A stretch of 64,000 nt of DNA from Mauremys mutica (Eukaryota > Chordata > Testudines > Geoemydidae), in the NCBI RefSeq assembly GCF_020497125.1, contig NC_059075.1:42010003-42074002 (forward strand). Reading direction: 5' to 3'. Positions 1-17,025 of the stretch are shown here, piece by piece (position 1 is the first letter of the stretch; every line of letters begins with the position of its first letter). The notes under the pieces were generated by a model, which saw only the letters and a list, made by a program, of their open reading frames with translations, did not search any database and was not told the origin of the DNA. A program made the translations under genes and the position numbers.

Positions 1-3730
<3,730 letters not shown>

Positions 3731-3732
3731 AC

Positions 3733-4413
3733 TGGAGTTCTGTGAAGTGTATCCCCCTATGGGTGTCCACAGAAGATGTGAATGTGCCTTCAATAGGAGA
3801 TTTTTGGCAGCAGTGCCTGTTTGGTCCGGGCATGTGCCCTAATTATCGTAATGGCTCATACCAAGGGCATACAAGTCTGTGACAAACAAACTGCCGTCAG
3901 TTCCTTCTCTACTGCAAAGTCTCACAAAGATGCCAAAGCAAAGAGGAAGAAGGGTGGGTAATGGAGCACCAAGAGGGGAACACATCTTCAACAACTCCAG
4001 TTACTTTACAAAGCAAGTAACCTCTTCTTCGAGTTGTGTCCCTATGGTGGCTCCACTTAACGTATCTCCCGAGCAGTACCCTCTGAAGGAGAGGAGAGCT
4101 TTGGAACCCAGTCTAGAACTGTTTGCAGAACTGCAGAACCAAAGGCAGCATCTTTCTTTGAGGTATGCACTAAAGCATGGTGTCTTGAGAAGATGTGAAC
4201 TGAAGCCCAGGTAGCAGCAATGCATATTTCTGGTATAGGAACTGGAGGTGGTTCATCTGTCACAGACCTATATACCCTCAGTACAGGGCTTGAGGATAGC
4301 TAGGGTGCATGTATGGATCGAACAGGCATTGCTGTCAAACATCTCCAATCAAAGGCAAGTGCAGCGCATGTGCATCTCAAGTGGAGCACCCACAGGGACA
4401 TTTTTCAAAGAAC
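3733..4413. repeat. Fold-back interspersed repeat with ~105-bp terminal inverted repeats
   Basis: The left end (from about 3735, AGTTCTGTGAAGTGTATCCC) and the reverse complement of the right end (from about 4413, AGTTCTTTGAAAAATGTCCC) align over roughly 105 bp. A shared internal block reads GGAGATTTTTGGCAGCAGTG on the left and GGAGATGTTTGACAGCAATG on the right. A third partial copy of the same motif, TGTCCCTATGGTGGCTCCAC, lies at about 4038-4058. I read it as a non-autonomous DNA element of unassigned class, possibly two overlapping copies. No clear target duplication was seen and no transposase is encoded. Confidence 0.6.
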
Positions 4414-5543
4414 TGGGCACTCATACTTTTAAGAAATGATAAATTAATAATCCTTCAGCTATGAAAGGACCCTGGTTATAAACACCACTCAGGAATCCAG
4501 AGCTCAATGACACCTTTTATAAACAAAGGGCTTGATACAGGCTGAAGAGATGCTATAATCTCTGAAACATCAATTATCAGACAGATTCTCCTTTAAATGG
4601 ACCATTATTCTATTGTCAGACAAACATTATAACGGTATTGTGGGGAGGAACCTCCAGTGACCCCTTGTAGCTATTTAAGTTCATCATAAGAAGAGCATTT
4701 CCTGTGGCTCTCTCAAGGTCTACACAGTCAATCTTCACTCTGACACTCAGAGCATTACATATTTTGAATGTTAGAGAGCTGTTCTAACAGGCAGGGGACT
4801 CTATGGCCTCAAAAGTAGATCTACTGCCCTGGAGACATGAAGTGCTCACTCAGAGCCACATGAGACAGTAAAAACTGAAACCCAATTTCAAAAACAAGGT
4901 GCATTCAACATCAGTGTTTGTGAAACAAAATAAGCATCTGACCACTGAACAGAAGGAGACACTATTGCTGTGAGGAACCAGACAGTACTGGTGCGCCTGA
5001 GGAAGAGGCCCATTGCCTTGGCAAAGTCACAGAGATTGGGCTCTTCTGCTTTGACTAGATGAGCCAATTGTCACTGAATCTGATCTAGATAACACACTTA
5101 TTGGAGAAGACTTGACAGTGTGCACTTACGTAGGGGTGATGGAAAGCAGAGGGGGTGACTATTCTCCCTCCCCATCACTTTCCAGTACTTCCCTGGTCTG
5201 GTTGCTATTTAACTACAATCAGGCCAACAGCTTTTCTTCCTCTGCAGGATCACCAGGAAAAAGCATAACCCAAAATGGATGGATGTGAAGGATTTAAAAG
5301 GAGAAAAAGTCCCATTCATGGGGTTTGCAGAGAATTCTGTAAGGCCAGAGTTCCTACAGCCAAGAAGACCCTCCCTCCAGCTCATTGTCACAGAGGAAGT
5401 TAAACAACCAGACGGACAGAGGGAGATTTCAGAAGACTGGGGTCCTAGGGAGCTACTCGGTACCAACAGCCCATATGATCTCTGGCATGCGGGATGATGT
5501 CCAGAAGATGTCAGAGTGAGATGAAGGGCTGGGGCTGCCTTAC
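4414..5543. other. Intron, no recognised feature
   Basis: Unique-looking intronic sequence immediately downstream of exon 5544-5598. No exon with matching phase and splice sites was found. The frames at 5209-5466 (minus) and 5279-5497 (plus) do not match the expected downstream GPATCH2L sequence. Confidence 0.4.
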
Positions 5544-5598
5544 CTCATGTGCACAGGCCACAATGTGGTGGAAATCGGAAGCCAGCACTTTGTTCTTT
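5544..5598 (-). CDS. GPATCH2L: GPATCH2L alternative coding exon 6b (55 nt)
   Basis: On the minus strand a pyrimidine-rich acceptor ending TTTCTAG precedes a 55-nt exon followed by the donor GAG|GTAAGG. Joined to the GA left by exon 6516-6583 it reads EKNKVLASDFHHIVACAHE. This corresponds closely to the segment I recall from mammalian GPATCH2L (EKNKALASDF... ACAHE), so it is the canonical choice. It enters in phase 2 and leaves in phase 0, exactly as exon 5656-5695 does. Only 57 bp separate the two. If both were spliced in, this exon would be read in another frame and meet TGA after 17 codons, at the end of the exon. Confidence 0.9.
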
Positions 5599-5655
5599 CT
5601 AGAAAGAAGGAAACCAAGTGAGAAAATAAAAAAGGGCAGAGCAGAGCCATCTTAC

Positions 5656-5695
5656 CTGGTTGCGGTCTCTCTTCCCCATCGATGGTAACCAGAAA
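5656..5695 (-). CDS. GPATCH2L: GPATCH2L alternative coding exon 6a (40 nt)
   Basis: A long polypyrimidine tract ending CCTCCAG on the minus strand is followed by a 40-nt open segment and the strong donor CAG|GTAAGA. After the GA from exon 6516-6583 it encodes DFWLPSMGKRDRNQ. Phase in and phase out equal those of exon 5544-5598, so it can replace that exon without changing the downstream frame. The peptide loosely resembles, by pattern D-W-P-R-Q, the segment DHWFSPGARTEHDQ that I recall at the corresponding place in GPATCH2, which suggests an old exon. It could instead be a fortuitous cryptic exon; the good splice sites, kept frame and paralog likeness argue against that. Confidence 0.72.
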
Positions 5696-6515
5696 CTGGA
5701 GGGAGGAAAGATGGAATGGGAGACAGAGAAAGGAAGGAGCAAGAGGGGGCAGGAGGGTGAGGGGGAATAGAGAGAAGGGGAGAAAAAAACAGAGATGGAG
5801 AAAAAAAGGAGAGAGATTAAACATTGACAGGACTCATACTAAAAATGACAAGTTTTAGACACAGGGAGCCAAGGAGGCAGGACATGAATCTGGATGCCGA
5901 TAGCCGGTGAAGACAGGATTCACTGCAGCCTGATCAGGAAAAGCCACCCTACCTGTCAAACCACCACAGTGGCAGTTCCGGGGAAACCCACCCTGATCAC
6001 TCATGGTACTGGTTATGATTAGGAGGAGGAGTTGGGAGGGAAATGCAGAACATTGCATCTGCGGAGAAGGCAAACTGGCTGCTGTCCTGTCAGCATCATT
6101 TCTGCTGCCCAGCTCTGTTCCCATGGTGCTCCTCCACACACAGTGCTACTCATTAAAGAGATTCGAGGACAGAGGGTCCTCTAAGGCTGTGTTGGGAACT
6201 GATGGATTTGAGAAGTGCATGTGGTAAAGGAGGGAGAAGGAGGAAGGTTCGATGTAATTAAAGGGATAGCATGCCATAGCCATACATTGGGGCAGACCCA
6301 TAATGGGGGGATATGAACAAATGCAAATAGGACAGAAGGGAGGAACAAGTCAGTTTTGGACCCAACTATCTCCCATCTCACAGGTTATTTTGTTCTCACT
6401 CCGTCCAGTCCCAGTGAGCAGATGGAAAGGTGTAGTCTCAATGTATTGCACAGTTCACCCTCCCCTTCACCTACTCAAAGTGCTAGACCATAATCAGTAG
6501 CATATAGGTCCTTAC
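5696..6515. other. Intron with strong polypyrimidine tract (minus strand)
   Basis: 820-bp intron between exons 6516-6583 and 5656-5695. Plus-strand bases 5697-5820 are almost pure purine, so the transcript carries a run of more than 100 nt that is nearly all pyrimidine just upstream of the 40-nt exon. That is far longer than a normal acceptor tract and would be a natural binding site for PTB-type splicing regulators (inference). The rest of the intron shows no recognised repeat. Confidence 0.6.
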
Positions 6516-6583
6516 TCTTTTTGACGTGGGTCACTAATGATGTGACCCATCCTCTCACTGCCCAGAGTGCTCAAGCTGGTCTC
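6516..6583 (-). CDS. GPATCH2L: GPATCH2L coding exon 5 (68 nt)
   Basis: Acceptor TTTCAG|GAGACC and donor AAAAAGA|GTAAGG on the minus strand bound a 68-nt exon. It encodes ETSLSTLGSERMGHIISDPR followed by QK and two bases of the next codon. It starts in phase 0, matching the end of exon 8895-8974, and ends after two bases of a codon, matching both alternative downstream exons. The sequence agrees with the ISHIISDPRQKEK region of vertebrate GPATCH2L as I recall it. A chance ATG upstream makes a longer open frame through the intron, which should not be taken as the protein start. Confidence 0.92.
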
Positions 6584-8228
6584 CTGAAACATAAAAATAG
6601 GCAAAAGCTTCATCTGAGACATTCCCCCTCCTTCTCCAAGAAGCAGACAGCACAGATACCACAAGGTCCTGTTTTCCCAGAGTAACCTCTCTGACCCTGA
6701 CAATGAGGACTGTGAATCCCCTCAGGGACACAAGGCTCCTATAAGCAGTTACTCCAGGCTGCTGGGTGAGGTGGGCAGGAGACTAAGCTCGGGCAGCAAG
6801 GAGTTCCTACAGTTCCTACTAAGTGGAACCATCAGCTCTTCTTTCTCATGAAACTGAACCTTCCTCCTTCTCCCTCCTTTACAACATGCACTGCACACAC
6901 ACAAAAAACCGTGGGGGGGGGGCGGGGAAGGGAATGGGAAGGGGAATTTCACCAGCACAGAGAAGGGAACTGAAGGGCTCCGCGTGGGAGCTTGGACTGT
7001 CCGAAAGCAGCCGATTCAGTAAAAACCCCTGCAGCAGTTGAGTAAAAGCACATTCCAGGAGGGAGGAACTGCTTTGGGAGCTTGGTTCTCATCAAAGCAC
7101 ATGTTTGTTGCCTGTACACATTCACACAGGAGGCTCTAAATATCAGGCTGTTCATCTTCACATAGCAATTGGCCATAAAAAAGTCACTGTGGGGGGAGGG
7201 GTGGGGAAAGAAGTGTATGTCAGGCTCCAGATATGAGGGGAGAAGGCTTCACAGGCCAGACTCTCCAGAGCTTATGCCAAACTGCCTGGGCACAAATGAA
7301 CATGAGGTTTAGGGGAGGCAGCGGCGGTAGCAGAGGTGAACAAAGATGAGCTATTTGTTACAGCAGGAAAATTATTAACTTAAAGTGCCGTAATGTTTAA
7401 ATTTACGGTTTATTACTGTGTAAACTACAAGCCGTACTTTGAGTAATTAGCAGCTCGCTGGTGGGGAGCGCTGAATGAAACTCATTATTTATGATTACAA
7501 TTTGGGGGGGGGGAAGGGGAGCAGTGACCTCCGCTGGAAATGACAAAGATCCCTTTAAGGTGATGAAGATGAATTAAACAAGTAAATATTATCCTTCTCA
7601 TTTGGGATCGTTAGAGGAGCCTCCAACAGGCACAGGCCCTTGCAGTTGGCCTGAAGAAAGCAGATTTCACATCAGCTGAGGGCTCTTATTTTAAATACTG
7701 GCTCAACTAAAGGTGAATGGGCTGAAGAAGGGAAGAACAGGAGCTCTTGAATGTGACTAATAGAGAAGGGAGAGGAACTGCACCCCTGACACACACACCC
7801 CAAACTCTGAATCATTGGAGGCACTGTCCTCACAAAGTGGGAGGGCTTCCTCTCTGCAGCTGAAAGGTCTTATCCTTTCCCAATCCTTAGGCAGGAGGCT
7901 GGCAGGGAAACTGGACCTTCACCAGTGAATATAAACCAGAGTCTCCAAGAACGCAGAGTAAGTCCCACCAATAAACACCCAATCCCTCACCTTCCTTTAT
8001 CCCCAAAAGCCTCCTTACTCCATCATGGCTGATAGCTCCGCTCTCCGCCCCCCGCCCCATCATCCCAACATTGACATGGCTTTCCTCTTTCCCACCACAT
8101 GCAGGCTTGTGGTAAATCCTGTCTCTCCTTTTGTAACAGATATAAGATATGTTCTTTTCTCTCTATGCCAAACTGCTGTAATCCTGGCCAAGGGTTCTGG
8201 TCATTTCTTGCATTCATTAGTGGAACCT
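6584..8228. other. Intron, mostly unique; homopolymer G runs
   Basis: Part of the intron between exons 8895-8974 and 6516-6583. It includes short G-runs at 6912-6926 and 7503-7513, purine-rich stretches, and a conserved-looking AT-rich block described separately at 7355-7502. No transposon ends were recognised in the remainder. Confidence 0.4.
7355..7502. promoter_or_regulatory. Candidate conserved non-coding element (intronic)
   Basis: A repeat-free block dense in homeodomain and forkhead-like words (ATTATTAACTT, TGTAAACTAC, GAGTAATTAGCAG, CATTATTTATGATTAC) set in more GC-rich surroundings. It has no coding potential. Such blocks are typical of ancient vertebrate enhancers, and the neighbouring ESRRB locus would be a plausible client. 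Conservation cannot be tested here, so this is pattern-based inference. Confidence 0.35.
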
Positions 8229-8765
8229 TCTCCCTGACCTCCTGTCCTTTCAGCCATCCAAAATGATGCAGCTAAAATCATCACTCTCTGGTGCCAATCA
8301 GACCGTGTTGCTTCTCTATTCAAAACTCTGGCTTCTCTTCACCTTCAACATCAAGTTTAAGCTCCCAGTCTTTGCCTCCCTGGGTCTGAACCTGCACAGC
8401 TCTCCCAGATGGGGGGAGGGATAGCTCAGTGGTTTGAGCATTGGCCTGCTAAACCCAGGATTGTGAGTTCAATCCTTGAGGGAGCCACTTAGGGATCTGG
8501 GGCAAAATCAGTACTTGGTCCTGCTAGTGAAGGCAGGGGGCAGGACTCGATGACCTTTCAAGGTCCCATCCAGTTCTAGGAGCTAGGATATCTCCATTAA
8601 TTTACTTATTTAAGATACATCAATGCTGTCACTTCCCCCTATGCTCGGCCAAGCTTCCTGCCATATAGCTCCCTCTGTATTCACCCTCCATCTTACCACT
8701 TTCTTTGGCTGCTTGTCTATAGAGTCTTAACAGCCGGCTGAAAACCAAATAGTTATTTTTCAAAG
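8229..8765 (+). repeat. L2-like LINE relic, split by a SINE
   Basis: The segments 8229-8410 and 8613-8765 resemble the degenerate 3' coding part of an L2-type LINE. Conceptual translation around 8240-8400 gives decayed words such as QNAAAKIIT and TLASLHLQ, reminiscent of the region before the L2 C-terminus. A tRNA-derived SINE at 8411-8612 interrupts it. There is no intact frame. Confidence 0.45.
8411..8612 (+). repeat. Turtle tRNA-derived SINE (Cry I-type)
   Basis: The head carries a pol III A box TAGCTCAGTGG at 8422-8432 and a B box GAGTTCAATCC at 8465-8475, spaced as in a tRNA. The tail has the CR1-like 3' end (GGACTCGATGACCTTTCAAG, then CCAGTTCTAGGAGCTA), consistent with mobilisation by a CR1-type LINE. 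This family, first described as the tortoise pol III SINE, is diagnostic for cryptodiran turtles. Copy 20557-20722 belongs to the same family. Confidence 0.88.
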
Positions 8766-8873
8766 CAAGTAGTATGTGACAGACCACCACACAGGGTCCT
8801 TCTGCACAAAATAATCCACCTGCTGCCTTAGAGCAGCAGCTCCGAACTGATCAGCAGAGCAGACACAGAATTA

Positions 8874-9180
<307 letters not shown>

Positions 9181-9515
9181 GCTACAGATAAAAATCTATA
9201 CATTATAAAAGGGAGACTGAAGAACTTAGGCAGCTGAAATGAAGGATGACACCATTTCATAGTGTTCTCTTTTGGCTGGTGCAGACATCTTTAATCTAGA
9301 CTTCTTGTTTGCTTTATAGATAACAGCAAACACAATATCAAAATTCCATTTACTGTAGAGGTACATGCAGAGTGTCCACATCACACAAGTCTAAAGATAG
9401 AGCACAACAAAATAATCCAAAGCAAGCATATTTTAAAAATCTATAAACAGGTCAACTTTAATATCAACTTAAGTGGAGCATCTCTGTGAATGAAATCTGC
9501 TCTCTCTGCCATTTA

Positions 9516-12542
<3,027 letters not shown>

Positions 12543-12569
12543 CTAAAAGGTATGCAGTAATCTTTTACA

Positions 12570-12740
12570 TTTTGCCAGTGCCCTTCATCCCAAAAGGACC
12601 TGAAAGTGCTTTATATACCATACAAAATGGGAATCAATTCATCACTGACACATGACTGCCTCTGGCATGGAACATGACAGCTGTCTAACAGCTCACTATA
12701 ACATTATGCAGTTTAGGAAGAATCCTGTATCTCGTTAAAA
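12570..12740. repeat. Old interspersed repeat (CAAAGCACTTTA family)
   Basis: CCCTTCATCCCAAAAGGACC and TGAAAGTGCTTTATATACCA here, GATCCCAAAGCATTTTATAA at 11040 and GCATCCCAAAGCACTTTACA at 60285 are related copies, each followed by similar text (ACTGCCTCTGGCATGGAACA here, ACCTCTGTGGTGGAACATAG at 60331). An old amniote repeat that I cannot name confidently. Confidence 0.5.
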
Positions 12741-13025
12741 AAAGGAAATTTTAGGTTATCAGAACATAATCATCAAAAATAGGATTAGGCCAGGACACCA
12801 AGGCTAACAATCATATTTATGACACTCTCTGCAGATATCCCCTTCTCTGGTAACAACCAGGCAACAGAAATTAAGCTAAATGCTCCCTTCGTGGGTCACC
12901 CGATGGCCACTGACAATTGTACCACAACTTTTTCTTTTTAGACTCCCATTTTCCAACATAAATGGAACATAAATGTTTTCTCTTCAATGCCTTCTCCTCT
13001 CTTTGGCTGGATAAGAGACTGTAAG

Positions 13026-13208
13026 GGTCTACACTTCAAGCACTACAGCAGCACAGCTGTGCCACTGTAGCATAGACACTACAGCAACAGAAGGGTTTTT
13101 TTGGTTGTTGTAAGTTCACCTCCTCGAGAGGCACTACACCTAGGTTAATGGAAGAATTCTTCCCTCAGCCTACCTGCATCTACAGTAGCGACTAGGTTGA
13201 CCTAATTA
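13026..13208 (-). repeat. hAT-like element relic (GTCTACA group)
   Basis: The stretch GGGTCTACACTTCAAGCACT, then a motif like CACCTCCTCGAGAGGCACTA and CTAGGTTAATGGAAGAATTC, matches parts of the outer element at 16357-17025 (compare CACCTCTGTGAGAGGTGTAG and AGGTCGACGCAGCATC). It is truncated and diverged. Confidence 0.5.
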
Positions 13209-15589
13209 CATCACACATCATTCATCCAAATAAACTAGTACTACATAGCCTGCTGCTGTAGGTAACCACGAGTTACACTGAGTTTTAAACTTGGCCACTG
13301 CAGCTGCTCCAGAAGACAGTTTACCAAGGAATTTATTTGGAAAATAATCTGAGTAGAAAACTGCTAACTGTCTGTAAAAAGTTTTGAAAAGGTTGAACAT
13401 TGTGCTGTCAGTCCTACGTATTTGATGGTTTGATGCTAGGATTTTCTTTTCTAGGACATATTATCCAATACCTCCATTGTTCTGAGATCTCTCAGCAAAA
13501 GCAAATCCCTTCCACCCCGCATATGGGTTACAGGGCCTTACGGGAGAAGTGAATGTTAGCTGTAACTTAGCATCTGAAACAATCTCAACAGTGTGGTTAT
13601 ATAAAATCCTCATATACCCTGGAAAAGCAACATCACACAGCATGGTGTGTGGTTATACCAGCCACAAATATCCTCAGGAAACTTTATGGGACACAAGGCA
13701 AAGGGACAGTGAGTGTCACCCCATCCACAATTAACTGTAAGTACTCACTAAAACCACATGCTGTGAAGCATATTATTGCTTTTTTAAAAACATGTTCTGT
13801 AAACTAGCTAAGACAATCCATTACACTGGATACCTGGAAGTCTGAACCTTCATCAATGCATTAGAGTCCATTTTTCCATTGGTAGTTTTAAATATACAGA
13901 TGGAAGAGGTTGCAAGTCCCTCCCACATTCTAGCATGCAACTTAACACCAAGTTCTAAGCCAGCCTCTTATGAAGTTTGTGCCATCCATCCCCTAACATG
14001 CTGTATAAGAAAGGGACAGTACTTAAAGCATAGGACCAGGAAACATAAAAAAGGAAAAGGATTATTAAACCAAGTTCCTAATCAAATTAACAGCATAGCA
14101 GGTGCCTAAAAGTACTGGAAAACCCTGCAGTGACTTATAGATGCATACTACACCCAGCATTCTACCTGCAGTATCAGCACAAAGATTCATGGAAAGATAT
14201 CCTTACCTATACCCCATTTATATTTCAGGCCTGGAAAACTGAGTATCCTGTACACAAGCCTTTCCTCAGGTCCAGTAAGCACTGATTAATGACCTCCACT
14301 TGCAAAGGAGGCTACTTACCTTAACCATGAAATAATGAATGCTATTGATCCGACAAGCTACTGCTATAGAGTGTTATTGATCGCCCAATCTTTGGTTAAA
14401 ATGGTCCTCATTTAGCAATTTCACTGTCGCAAACACCTGGAGCAAAGCACGCTTATAATTAAATAGTTTGGGGGAGTTAAAGTGAGAGGTGATGGACAGA
14501 GATTTCAGCTTTCCGACGTTTATTCCTGCTCCTGAGCTATTGTTTGTGTCAGGAGGGATATTGATTTTCTATAAAAATAAGAAAACAAGAAGCACCAAGG
14601 GGCTGCAGAAGGTCAGGCCGGGCTGGAGAAGGAGGGGGAGGCTGAGCACTCTGTCTCTGTCACTTGCCTTCCAGGAGATGGGGATTTTTTCCTTCCTGAG
14701 AGATCAGCCTCTAATACATCAGCTGAGCCAGGCTCAGGACTGCCACTAGAGGCAGTCACCAAACCTGCTACTATTTAAAAGGAACTAAACTACAAACTGG
14801 GGAGTAACTGGTCATTCTATGAGCCCAGAATACATCAAGATAAAACAAGGGCTCACCTTATCACTGGCTGGTAAACTTAGTACAACATCCAATTTGAAAC
14901 TGAGCGATACAAAAAGAAGTCTAGTTAGATTTTGCTCTATGTGAAAGATTAGACAGACAATGTGTTATCCATGAACTTGAGGTAGCACGTGTTACTCAAG
15001 GATGTTCTCAGCCAGCACTTGGACTATTCTGGTTTGATCTGCCCTATGTAATCACATTAAGCAGACAATTCAGACAGCATACATCTAAGACAAATGAGAT
15101 AGACATTCAGGGCCTCCATTTATAGTTTGTCAGTTCCCCATTGTGTGGAAGAGCTCCAAAACATTAAAAGGGGAACTTGGTGGAGAGGTTTTACCTAAGA
15201 CGTTTACTAGTCATCACCATTGTATTGGTAGCCAAAAATCTCAAATATCTCCTAAAATTAATCCATTTGTTTCTCTCACTCTTGGTTTCCCCTTCCTTTT
15301 GGGCATCGGGTTTTGATTCCCCTCTCATACCACTCTTAGATCAGTCATTTGCTCCCTCACCATGTTCCTACGTATATTTCCTTTCCCCCCTTCATTTCAG
15401 TCTCCATCTCCCCCACTTTTATGTGGGATGTTGCCTATTCCATTATCTGTGCGTGTGGGAGGATATTCTAAAATTCTTCATCCCCCCACATCCCACTCTG
15501 AAGACATGATATGGTAACAAAGCTTTCTCCAGTATAAAACTGAATATAGCCCCACCGGTAATCCATCAAAGCTGCTTCCTCATTAAGGT

Positions 15590-15655
15590 CCTGATCCAAA
15601 GCTTATTAAGTCAACGGGAGTCTTTCCATTGAATTCAATGCACTTTGGATCAGAG
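15590..15655. repeat. Short palindromic repeat (TGATCCAAAG...CTTTGGATCA)
   Basis: The arms CTGATCCAAAGC and CACTTTGGATCAG are inverted copies around a core with a second inverted pair, AGTCAACGGGAGTC and TTGAATTCAATG. A related copy lies at 22700-22766. It looks like a very small fold-back element or MITE about 66 bp long. Confidence 0.55.
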
Positions 15656-16356
15656 CATAAGCAAAGGAATGTGATGCAAGTGCTGAGTGTTCTATCTCCA
15701 CAGAGAGGCTAGCTCCTGCTAATCCAGGAGGAAGGAGGGTGTGGGAAACGTCACTGCTGAATGATACAAGACATTTGTTCCCCTAGTGGCTAAGTGTGCT
15801 ACTTTTGCAGTACTCGCAATCTGTTGACAGAAGTGAGAAACCCAATTCAATCCCAAACTGATGTACCACAGCCACTAGAACACTCATGCTGCTTCCTGGC
15901 CCCACTTGCTTTGTCAATCACCTTTCCTCTTGCCTGTTTATGGCTATACTCATGACCATTTTCTCTTCTCCCTGTCCAGTTTTCACACGTTCCTCAGGAT
16001 ATGCCCTTGCTGCAGCTGTACAAAGCACTTCAGTGGTATCAGACGGAGCATCTACAGCAGAGTGCAAGTGATGTACACATACCAAGTTTCACTCTGCTGT
16101 TTCTAGTAGGGAAGCACTGTATTTAGTGCAGGAGAGGCAAAGGCATGATCCCACACTGCTGCCAGGAGCATTCTACAGGGAGAAGTAATGCACATGTATT
16201 CTCCCTCTAACTCCACTCCCCTCAACAAGCCACATCCCAGACCATACATGTGGAGGTGAGATGGTCAAACCATTTGACCTCCGGATTTTCAAAGAGAATC
16301 CGAAGGATTTGGCAGCAGATGGCAAGTGTCATTTGATGCAAACATATGCACAATAA

Positions 16357-17025
16357 GCCCTGGTCTGCATTACAGAGTTAGGTCAATGCAAGGCAGCTTA
16401 CATCGACCTAACTCTGTAAGCATCTACACTAAAATGTAGCTCCCATGGATGTAACTCACCAACTACTCCAGCTTAGGGCTTGTCTACATTTACAATTTAT
16501 AGAGTCGTTACTTGCTGGCTCAGGGGTGTGAAAAGTCACCCCCTTGAGTGCAGCAAGTCTGAGCACTTTAAAGCACTAGTGTAGACAGGCTCCCAGTGCT
16601 GGGAGCCATGCTCAGAGCTAATCCCCTCGTGGAGGTGAATTACCAGGAGTGCTGGGAGAGCTCTCCCCCAGCACTCGGACACGACCACACACGCACCTCA
16701 AAGCACTGCTGCGGGAGTGTTCCCAGAAGTTTCCAGTGTAGACATACCCTTAATAACTCCACCTCTGTGAGAGGTGTAGTGCTTACATTGATTTATTTAG
16801 GTCGACGCAGCATCAGTGTAGATACTGTGTTGCTTACATCGACTGTTGCTAATTTTCAGAAGCTGCCCCACAATGACAGTTAAATCGGTACAAGCACTCC
16901 TGGTAAAGATGCGCACCGCTGACACGAGGAGCATAGTATGGACATACAAAAGCAATTTAATTAATGCAGTGGCTGTATGTCATGGTAACGTGGGTCAACA
17001 TAATTTTGTAGTGTAGACATACCCT
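16357..17025. repeat. hAT-like element, host of a nested element
   Basis: The left end AGCCCTGGTCTGCATTACAG and the right end TAGTGTAGACATACCCTAAT form degenerate inverted repeats. Near the left end there is a perfect internal inverted repeat: CAGAGTTAGGTC at 16373-16384 and GACCTAACTCTG at 16406-16417. The element is interrupted by 16474-16752. Deleting that insert joins CAACTACTCC to ACCTCTGTGAGAGGTG, a continuous internal sequence of this family. Confidence 0.6.
16474..16752. repeat. Nested hAT-like element (TAGGGCTTGTCTACA ends)
   Basis: It begins TAGGGCTTGTCTACATTTAC and ends CCAGTGTAGACATACCCTTA, an inverted pair. Flanking ACTACTCC (16462-16469) and ATAACTCC (16753-16760) are a plausible diverged 8-bp target duplication. 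The interior (CAGGGGTGTGAAAAGTCACC, GCAAGTCTGAGCACTTTAAA) is the same family as 34309-34570. Confidence 0.6.

Noticed and set aside
6512..6703. Independent 63-codon protein at 6.5-6.7 kb
   Set aside because: Its C-terminal third is GPATCH2L coding exon 5; the first part is intron. The real frame enters from the upstream exon.
8411..8490. Possible tRNA gene with A and B boxes
   Set aside because: The acceptor stem does not pair and the sequence continues into a CR1-like tail. It is a SINE, as the copy at 20557 confirms.
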